11,792 nucleotides of DNA, taken from Myxococcales bacterium (lineage in GTDB: Bacteria; Myxococcota; Polyangia; Polyangiales; Polyangiaceae). This document shows positions 6,545 through 11,792 of the stretch, piece by piece (position 1 is the stretch's first letter; every line of letters begins with the position of its first letter). The translations under genes were made by a program, and so were the position numbers. The notes beneath the pieces were generated by a model. It saw only the letters and a list, made by a program, of their open reading frames with translations. It searched no databases and had not been told where the DNA came from. The stretch spans positions 1 through 11,792 of the forward strand of contig JAGQIY010000967.1 in assembly GCA_020430865.1 (NCBI GenBank). The letters run 5' to 3'.

Positions 6545-6732
6545 GGACCGGGCTCACTCACTGGGAAGGCGCTCAGAAAAACGTCGTTTTCGCCCTGGGC
6601 ATTCCGCGGTCGGCACTTGCCCCGCCCGCTTGGTTCGTTGTCGAGGCGCGGGTCGACTTTCCACGCCAAAAAGATTCCGCCCAGCGGACGCTGCCTGGAG
6701 CCGCCGCAGGTGATAGCCTAGCTCATCGGGGG
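6545..6732. promoter_or_regulatory. Divergent intergenic region, presumed promoters for both neighbours
   Basis: 188 bp between two genes transcribed away from each other, so it must carry or adjoin both promoters. It includes short A/T-rich patches (6577-6590 and 6668-6674) that stand out from the GC-rich surroundings, and a palindrome at 6578-6590. I could not assign sigma-70 boxes with confidence. Confidence 0.6.
6578..6590. promoter_or_regulatory. Operator-like palindrome AAAACG-T-CGTTTT
   Basis: Two perfect 6-bp arms around a single central T, 34-46 bp upstream of the ATG at 6544, where a promoter or operator for the minus-strand lipoprotein gene would be expected. Its A/T content is unusual here. 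The binding protein is unknown. Confidence 0.4.
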
Positions 6733-7806
6733 ATGGAGCGGATCGAGCAGAACCCAGTCGCGGGTTGGGCGCGGGTCGTATTGGCCGCGTTCGCGGCTGC
6801 GCTCACCCCCTGGCTGCTGCCGAACCTGAACACCTACTGGCCCGTGCTGGGCGGCTATGTGGTGATCGCGCTGGTCCTGCAGCTGCTCATCGGACGACGC
6901 ATCGGCGGTCGACAGCGCGCGTTCTGGGGCGGCGTGGTGGATCTGTGCATCGTCACCTACTTGGTGCACCTGACAGGCAGCATGACCAGCGTGCTGGTGT
7001 GTCTGTACCTGGTGGTGGGGATTCTCGAAGCCATCGTGGCGGGCGGACGTGTCGCGCGAGGACTCGGCGTCGTCGCCGTGCTGATGTACGATGGTCTGCT
7101 GGTCCTGGAGCACCTCGGGCTGGTGAGCTACGGGCCCGAGGCGCCGGCATGGGCGCCTGCAGCGGAGCCCGAAATCCGTGCGGTAATGACGAGCGCGCTC
7201 TACTTCACGGTCATCATGGGCACGACCACCTGGATCGTCGCTCGCGTGGCGGATCGCCTGGGAGAGCGCGAGCAGCAGCTGATCGAGGCCAACCGCGCGC
7301 TGAACGATCAGAGCCAGCGCGATCCGCTGACCGGTCTGTTCAACCGACGTACGCTCTACGAGGTTCTGGAGCGCGAGCTGTCCCGGGTCGAACGAGGCCA
7401 TCCGCTCGCTCTGCTGATGCTGGATCTGGACGGCTTCAAGCGGGTGAACGACACCCGGGGGCACGTGGCCGGCGACGAGCTACTGCAGAGCATCGCTGCG
7501 GCGGTCGTCTCCAGCGTGCGCTCCATCGATCTCGTGGTCCGCTACGGAGGTGACGAGTTCGTGGTGTTGCTGCCCGACACGGAGGAGCAGGCAGCCACCG
7601 CCGTCGCAGATCGCGTCGTGGACGCGATCGCGCGGGTCGGCGCCGCCGTGGACGACGAGGAAGCCGTGACGGCGAGCATTGGGGTCGGCGTCGCCACCCA
7701 GGCAGACTCGCCCCGCGAGCTGATCGCGCGCGCTGACGAGCTGGCCTACGTCGCCAAGCAAGCTGGGGGAAATCGCCTCGCCAGCGGCCGGGTTCGTGCG
7801 GCCTGA
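6733..7806 (+). CDS. Membrane-bound diguanylate cyclase (GGDEF domain)
   Basis: 357 residues. It makes cyclic di-GMP from two GTP at the inner membrane. Six hydrophobic segments lie at roughly residues 13-31, 36-53, 64-82, 84-103, 107-130 and 151-172; a charged helix (~173-195) then leads into the GGDEF domain (~195-355). That domain looks active: DPLTGLFNRR at its start, LDLDGFKRVND with metal-binding D231, and YGGDEF with GGDEF at 272-276. RSID (263-266) sits five residues before GGDEF, the canonical RxxD inhibitory site for product feedback. It ends in AYVAKQAGGNRL, a variant of the usual YxAKxxGRN. The ATG at 6733 is the only start after an in-frame TAG at 6715; GGGGG abuts it, too close for a normal ribosome site, so a leaderless message is possible. 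The six-TM input matches no sensor domain I can name. No EAL or HD-GYP partner is in the window. Confidence 0.93.
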   Translation: MERIEQNPVAGWARVVLAAFAAALTPWLLPNLNTYWPVLGGYVVIALVLQLLIGRRIGGRQRAFWGGVVDLCIVTYLVHLTGSMTSVLVCLYLVVGILEAIVAGGRVARGLGVVAVLMYDGLLVLEHLGLVSYGPEAPAWAPAAEPEIRAVMTSALYFTVIMGTTTWIVARVADRLGEREQQLIEANRALNDQSQRDPLTGLFNRRTLYEVLERELSRVERGHPLALLMLDLDGFKRVNDTRGHVAGDELLQSIAAAVVSSVRSIDLVVRYGGDEFVVLLPDTEEQAATAVADRVVDAIARVGAAVDDEEAVTASIGVGVATQADSPRELIARADELAYVAKQAGGNRLASGRVRAA

Positions 7807-7845
7807 GCGCGAGTCCTGGCGCGCTCTCGAGGCACGGGTCTGGGC

Positions 7846-7849
7846 AGGG
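7846..7849 (+). promoter_or_regulatory. Shine-Dalgarno AGGG for the TonB-like gene
   Basis: AGGG ends 4 bases before the ATG at 7854, favouring it over the in-frame ATG at 7866. Confidence 0.5.
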
Positions 7850-7853
7850 TGCT

Positions 7854-8966
7854 ATGCCACCAAGGATGCGGGGAACTATCGAGGGCGACTGGCTGTCCCA
7901 GCTCCCCGTGCCCCGTGATCAAGCCCGCTGGACGAGGTCGATCGTCGCGCTGAGCGCGTCGCTGCTCCTCCACGGGTTGACGGTGCTGCCGCTGGTGCTG
8001 CTGTCGTTCTTGCCTCAGGCCGAGGCCAAGGCGCCGTACGACGCATGGGCCGGGGACACGTTCGAGGTCGCGATGGTAGGCGATCCAGCTGGGGAGCAGC
8101 GCGCCGGCGCCTCACCGGTGCCGCCCCAGCCCCTCGCCGAGCCCGCCACCGAGGCCCCCCATGAACCCGAGAGCGAAGCTGCGCCAGCGCCAGCGATCTT
8201 GGCGCGGCGCGCGGCCGAGGCAGAGGAGAAGCACGCCCGCGAGGCCAAGCTTCGCGCTCAGCAAGCCAGCAAGCGTCGCGCCCGCGCAGAGCGTCGCGCC
8301 CGTCTTGCGCGCGAACGTCGAGCCCGGGAGCGCCTGGATAGATCCGCTCGGAAACATACGCGGACTCCGAGATCGACGCCCGAGCACGACAGCTCCGGTG
8401 AAGCTCCCGCAACTGCCCGCGACGGAGCAGAGGAGCCTGGCTCGAAGCAACCCGGGGAGCGAGACGGCGCCGGCAGCGATCCAAGGGGCAGGGGCGATCT
8501 CGGGGCGGCGGGGTTGCCGCGTGGGGTCCGCCCGCTCCCTCTGGCGTTCACCCGGGTGCTCCCGCGCGCCGCAGTGGGCGACTCGCGGCTGCTGAAGCAC
8601 GGAGCCGGCGATCTGGGTGACATCCGCTTCACCCTGCGGCTGGATGCTTCGGGCAAGATCGAAGGCGCGAGCTACGCTGGGACGCCCGACCCGCTCCTGA
8701 AGGCCCTGATCGAGCGCACCCTGCGCTTTCTGGGAAAGGGGCAGTTCGCGCTGAAGGAGAGCCCCGGCGATGACCTGCAGGGTTCTCAGGGGGTGAGGGT
8801 GCACCTCGTGCTCAAGCAGACATCTCCCACCCCTGATAGCGATGATCCGTCGGCGACCCGTAGCCTCGGGTTCCAGCCACCCGGGCGGCGCGAGGATCGC
8901 CTGGGCTTTGGCTACTTCGAGCTGGAGAGCGGGCTGCGCTTCGAGGCAACGATCCACTTCGACTAG
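7854..8966 (+). CDS. TonB/TolA-like energy-transducing protein
   Basis: 370 residues. TonB-type proteins sit in the inner membrane, span the periplasm and pass energy from ExbB/ExbD to the outer membrane. One N-terminal membrane segment (residues ~30-54) contains S36xxxH40 within SASLLLHG, matching the Ser-His pair of the TonB transmembrane helix. A Pro/Ala/Glu-rich stretch (~85-115) is followed by an Ala/Arg/Glu/Lys helix (~116-168) like the TolA stalk, then a disordered polar linker (~169-225). The C-terminal part includes GDIRFTLRLDASGKIEGASY and a helix (LLKALIERTLRFL), the TonB-like alpha/beta pattern. A further 50 residues end in a strand-rich tail (FGYFELESGLRFEATIHF), longer than usual. 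No exbB or exbD is in the window. It follows the cyclase gene by 47 bp and may share its transcript. The TonB-like architecture is well supported; whether it is TonB, TolA or a specialised paralogue is open. Confidence 0.78.
   Translation: MPPRMRGTIEGDWLSQLPVPRDQARWTRSIVALSASLLLHGLTVLPLVLLSFLPQAEAKAPYDAWAGDTFEVAMVGDPAGEQRAGASPVPPQPLAEPATEAPHEPESEAAPAPAILARRAAEAEEKHAREAKLRAQQASKRRARAERRARLARERRARERLDRSARKHTRTPRSTPEHDSSGEAPATARDGAEEPGSKQPGERDGAGSDPRGRGDLGAAGLPRGVRPLPLAFTRVLPRAAVGDSRLLKHGAGDLGDIRFTLRLDASGKIEGASYAGTPDPLLKALIERTLRFLGKGQFALKESPGDDLQGSQGVRVHLVLKQTSPTPDSDDPSATRSLGFQPPGRREDRLGFGYFELESGLRFEATIHFD
8273..8302 (+). repeat. Short direct repeat in the stalk of the TonB-like gene
   Basis: GCGTCGCGCCCG occurs at 8273-8284 and 8291-8302, an 18-bp period that encodes the repeated RRARAE/RRARLA hexads. 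It points to expansion of the cationic helix by local duplication. Confidence 0.6.
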
Positions 8967-9045
8967 TGTCCTGCCTCCGTAGATCCGCGCGGATTCCAAG
9001 CCCATGCTCGCGCAAGACCCCATGAAGGTGTCTGAGCACCCTGCT
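8967..9045. other. 79-bp gap between convergent genes with a 12-bp palindrome
   Basis: ATCCGCGCGGAT (8983-8994) is a perfect palindrome, and GGTG-TCTGAG-CACC around 9028-9041 is a second, weaker hairpin. Either could help end transcription from both sides, but there is no T-tract. Confidence 0.35.
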
Positions 9046-11163
9046 CTAGTCGTCGAGCAGCGACGCTCGGGCGTCGGCCAATCGACGCAGCCTGGGGCTC
9101 ACCTGGAACAGGCCGAGCCCAGTCTCACGACGCCAGGCGTCGAGGCGCTCCGCGATGTAGCCGCTCCCCCGACGATCAGCCCACAGCATCGGCCCGCCGC
9201 GATACCCCGGGAAGCCCATGCCGAGGTGGAGCGCGAGATCCACGTCGCTGGCGCGCTGGGCATACCCTTCTTCGAGTACTCGACACGCCTCGTTCACCAC
9301 CAGGAAGAGCAACAGCTCGACGATGTCGGCGTCCGAGAGCTGGAGCGGCTCTGGGTTTCCAGATTCCTCGCGGCAACGTTCGACGTACAGCCCGAGCTCC
9401 GGATCCTCCTCTGCCTTGCCATCGATGTAGCGATAGTGTCCTCTCCCAGCCTTCTCACCCAGGCGCCCGGCTGCGACCAGCAGCCTGCGCAGGGGAGAGC
9501 GGTAGGCGCGCTCCGGGTACGCGGCGTCGAGGATCGAACCGGCGTACACCCCGACGTCGACCCCGGTCAGATCACTGACCCGGCAAGGACCCATCGGCAT
9601 GCCAAAGGAGCTCATCACCCGATCGAGTCGGTACGGGTCGACGCCGCGGTCGATCAGCAAGCCTGCCGCCTGGCCATAAGGCATCATGACGCGGTTGACC
9701 AGGAAGCCCACACAGCTGCCGACGGTCACCGAGGTCTTCTTCAACGCCTTGACGAGACCCAGCAGGGCGAAGACGTGCGACGCCTGCGAGGCTGGGGTCT
9801 TCACGACCTCGACCAGTCGCATCACCTGGGCGGGGCTGAAGAAGTGCGCCCCGAGGATGCGCGAGCCGTCGTCCAGGCCGTCGGCGATGCGCTCGAGGGG
9901 CAACGTCGAGGTGTTCGTCGCGAGCAGCGTGTCCTCGGGGCAGAGCTGGAGGAGCCGGCGGAAGAGTCGACGTTTGAGCTCGAGGTCCTCCGTGGCAGCT
10001 TCGATGATCGCGTCGCAGCTCCGCAGGGCCTCGAGCTCCCCGCGGCACTCGAGGCGTGTCGTGGCGGCCTCGAGCTCGGTGTTCGAGAGGTGCCCGCGCT
10101 GATGCGACCGCTGCAGCGATGTCTCGATACGCTGGCGGGCAGCTTGGGCGCTCGAGGCGTCGCGCTCGGTCAGCACGACCGAGAAGCCCCGGGTCAGCGC
10201 GGCAACGGCGATGCCAGAGCCCATCGTTCCGCCTCCGATCACGCCGAGGCGCTGCAGCTTACGCTTCGGAAGGCCCTGGTCGGTGACGCCGGGCACCTTG
10301 CCAGCGCTACGCTCGGCGAAGAACAAATGGATCAGGCCCTTCGCGGCTTCGCGCTCCAGGCAGCGCCGAAAGCACACCCGCTCGTGCGCCAGACCCGCCT
10401 CGGCGCCGCGCTCGAGGCCGCGCGTCACCGCCTCGAGACAGAGCTCGGGGTAGTCCACGTTGCGAAACAGCTTCTTGAACCTTTGCCGCGCGGCATCAAT
10501 CTGAAGCGCCGCGAGTTCAGGCGTCGGGAGTCCGGTGGTGAGGTCGCTCGACCGGCGGGGTGGTGAACCCCGAAGGGAGCGAGCGGCTTCGAGCGCGCGC
10601 GCCAGGAGCGCTTCGCGCGGCACCAGCTCGTCGATCAGGCCGAGCTGCATGGCCTCCGCTGCCTCCAGCTGACGTGAGCTCAGCATGCAGTCCAAGGCCA
10701 CCTCGAGGCCAACCAGGCGAGGCAAGCGTTGGGTGCCGCCAGCGCCTGGGATCAGGCCGAGCCTGAGCTCTGGCAAGCCGAGCCTGGCGCTCGGCGTGGC
10801 GAGTCGCAGGTGGGCGCCCATCGCGAGCTCCAACCCGCCTCCCAGCGCGAAGCCATCGATCGCCGCGACGCAGGGCTTTGGACTGGCCTCGATGGCGGAG
10901 ATCAGCGCGCTCAAGGAGCGCGCCTCGTCGTCGCCGGGAGCCTCACCCTTCGCGAGCTGCTGGAGGCGCCGGATGTCGGCGCCGGCGACGAAGGTATCGC
11001 GAGCGCCGATAAACACGCAGCTCTCCACGTCACTCCGCTTGCCAATCCGCTCGAGCGCCGTCCACAGCTCGCTCACCAGCTCTCGCGAGAGCGGGTTCAG
11101 CGGTGGGTTGTCGAGGGTCAGGATCGCGACGCCTGCGTCTACGCGAAAGTGCACTTCAGCCAT
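9046..11163 (-). CDS. fadJ: Bifunctional enoyl-CoA hydratase / 3-hydroxyacyl-CoA dehydrogenase (FadJ/FadB-type)
   Basis: 705 residues, close to E. coli FadJ and FadB. It carries out two beta-oxidation steps: hydration of 2-enoyl-CoA, then NAD-dependent oxidation of 3-hydroxyacyl-CoA. The hydratase half (~1-190) has the oxyanion segment VAGADI and [12 protein letters not shown] with catalytic E112, then [21 protein letters not shown] with catalytic E132. The dehydrogenase half begins at ~305 with the NAD-binding loop [19 protein letters not shown] and [17 protein letters not shown] follow, the latter holding the His-Glu pair H440 and E452. Two C-terminal 3HCDH segments follow (SCVGFLVNR to ~580, and ~610-690 with [16 protein letters not shown]). 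All catalytic residues seen are intact. The thiolase partner is not in the window. GGAGG at 11167-11171 precedes the ATG at 11163, which overlaps the upstream hydrolase gene by 8 bp, indicating coupled translation. The choice of fadJ over fadB is by length and absence of an adjacent thiolase only. Confidence 0.95.
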   Translation of the reverse strand: MAEVHFRVDAGVAILTLDNPPLNPLSRELVSELWTALERIGKRSDVESCVFIGARDTFVAGADIRRLQQLAKGEAPGDDEARSLSALISAIEASPKPCVAAIDGFALGGGLELAMGAHLRLATPSARLGLPELRLGLIPGAGGTQRLPRLVGLEVALDCMLSSRQLEAAEAMQLGLIDELVPREALLARALEAARSLRGSPPRRSSDLTTGLPTPELAALQIDAARQRFKKLFRNVDYPELCLEAVTRGLERGAEAGLAHERVCFRRCLEREAAKGLIHLFFAERSAGKVPGVTDQGLPKRKLQRLGVIGGGTMGSGIAVAALTRGFSVVLTERDASSAQAARQRIETSLQRSHQRGHLSNTELEAATTRLECRGELEALRSCDAIIEAATEDLELKRRLFRRLLQLCPEDTLLATNTSTLPLERIADGLDDGSRILGAHFFSPAQVMRLVEVVKTPASQASHVFALLGLVKALKKTSVTVGSCVGFLVNRVMMPYGQAAGLLIDRGVDPYRLDRVMSSFGMPMGPCRVSDLTGVDVGVYAGSILDAAYPERAYRSPLRRLLVAAGRLGEKAGRGHYRYIDGKAEEDPELGLYVERCREESGNPEPLQLSDADIVELLLFLVVNEACRVLEEGYAQRASDVDLALHLGMGFPGYRGGPMLWADRRGSGYIAERLDAWRRETGLGLFQVSPRLRRLADARASLLDD

Positions 11164-11792
11164 GGGCCTCCGGTCGTTCAGCCGCGGCGCTCAAGCCGAC
11201 GGCCCGTCGCGCGAAATCTCCGATGCGACCCACGGCTCGAGGCGCGTTGGTGCTGAGGTTCCCGAACGCGTGCCAGACGTGGATCATCTCCGGCTCGATC
11301 TCCAGCCTGACCTCCACTCCGGCGCGACGCGCCCGACTGGTCACCCGGATGGCGTCGTCCAGCAGCGTCTCCACCGCACCTGCCTGAATCAGCAACGGAG
11401 GCAGGCCCCGAAAATCTCCGTAGATCGGGGCGGCCAGCGGGTTCCGGCGATCCTTGGCGGTGACGAAGCGGTCGGCGTAGGTCAGCAGTGTCTCCCGTCC
11501 GACGTAGTCGTGGGGAGCGTTGCTCCGCATGCTCCCTCCGGTCGCCTCGAGATCCGCCCAGGGCGAGAGACACACCGCGGCGGCGGGCAGCGGATCGCCC
11601 GCGTCTCGTAGCGCGAGGAGTAGTGACAGGGTCAGACCTCCCCCCGCGGAGTCACCGCCAACGACAATCTGCGAGCCGAGGAAGCCCTGTCGTAGCAGCC
11701 AGCGGTAGCAGGCCAGCGCGTCCTGCAGTTGCGCAGGGAAACGATGCTCGGGTGCCAGGCGATAGTCTGGGACCAGGGCCTGCATTCCACTC
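11156..11792 (-). CDS. Alpha/beta hydrolase, hormone-sensitive-lipase (HSL) family, 5' end outside window
   Basis: At least 209 residues are visible; the frame stays open to the window edge, so the true N-terminus, including the expected HGGG oxyanion motif, is missing. HSL-family enzymes hydrolyse carboxyl esters of short to medium acids. Visible family marks, numbered from the first Met at 11785: [14 protein letters not shown] (residues 5-18), the nucleophile elbow GDSAGGG (S46), [23 protein letters not shown] (129-144) with E139 where the catalytic acid is expected (often Asp), and EMIHVWHAF with catalytic H169. The triad therefore looks complete. The 3' end overlaps the fadJ-like start by 8 bp, and the ribosome site of that gene lies inside this one. 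A role in releasing acyl groups for beta-oxidation is inference; acetyl-ester or polyester substrates are equally possible. Confidence 0.9.
   Translation of the reverse strand, partial: SGMQALVPDYRLAPEHRFPAQLQDALACYRWLLRQGFLGSQIVVGGDSAGGGLTLSLLLALRDAGDPLPAAAVCLSPWADLEATGGSMRSNAPHDYVGRETLLTYADRFVTAKDRRNPLAAPIYGDFRGLPPLLIQAGAVETLLDDAIRVTSRARRAGVEVRLEIEPEMIHVWHAFGNLSTNAPRAVGRIGDFARRAVGLSAAAERPEAHG
11167..11171 (-). promoter_or_regulatory. Shine-Dalgarno GGAGG for the fadJ-like gene
   Basis: On the minus strand GGAGG lies 3 bases before the ATG at 11163, within the 3' end of the hydrolase gene. It fixes the start and supports translational coupling. Confidence 0.7.

Noticed and set aside
6611..6625. 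A possible sigma-54 promoter (GGCAC with GC 12 bp later)
   Set aside because: The spacing fits, but the TT before the -12 GC is missing and it lies over 100 bp from the cyclase start, so chance is likelier.
8161..8595. A possible frameshifted second gene inside the TonB-like gene
   Set aside because: The main frame is continuous and carries the membrane helix, stalk and C-terminal domain in order; the alternative frame has no recognisable features.
9004..10566. A 520-codon open frame on the plus strand opposite the fadJ-like gene
   Set aside because: It is antisense to a gene with intact catalytic motifs; long antisense frames are normal in GC-rich DNA, and the translation has no recognisable domain.

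Overview
This window is GC-rich, densely packed chromosomal DNA. The gene styles (lipoproteins with Ala/Pro linkers, a Gly-repeat lipoprotein, a TonB-like protein, FadJ/FadB-type beta-oxidation) suggest a Myxococcota (myxobacterial) or similar large-genome Gram-negative. That assignment is an inference from composition and gene style; no rRNA or other marker is present. I see no tRNA, rRNA, CRISPR array, insertion sequence or prophage gene.

Layout. Bases 1-1061 (+): the 3' end of an FtsH AAA+ zinc protease gene, then a UspA-type ATP-binding stress protein. Bases 1100-3690 (+): a tightly coupled pair, a lipoprotein with collagen-like (GXY) and polyglycine (GGX) blocks followed by a Tat-type lipoprotein of unknown function; stop and start share one base (TGATG). 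Bases 3730-6544 (-): two predicted lipoproteins with low-complexity linkers, one with a methyltransferase-like core (5345-6544) and one of the alkaline-phosphatase/sulfatase superfamily (3730-5145). Bases 6733-8966 (+): a six-TM diguanylate cyclase with intact GGDEF and I-site, then a TonB/TolA-like protein 47 bp later. Bases 9046-11792 (-): an HSL-family alpha/beta hydrolase running off the right edge, overlapping by 8 bp a bifunctional enoyl-CoA hydratase/3-hydroxyacyl-CoA dehydrogenase.

How the genes may work together. The middle of the window is rich in cell-envelope proteins: four predicted lipoproteins and one TonB-like inner-membrane protein in about 8 kb. The clearest metabolic link is hydrolase plus FadJ: ester cleavage could supply acyl chains for beta-oxidation. 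FtsH and UspA both belong to stress and protein-quality functions. The least explained unit, and the best candidate for something undescribed, is the Gly-block lipoprotein/Tat lipoprotein pair. No gap exceeds 200 bp; the two largest non-coding gaps (5146-5344 and 6545-6732) are described as features.
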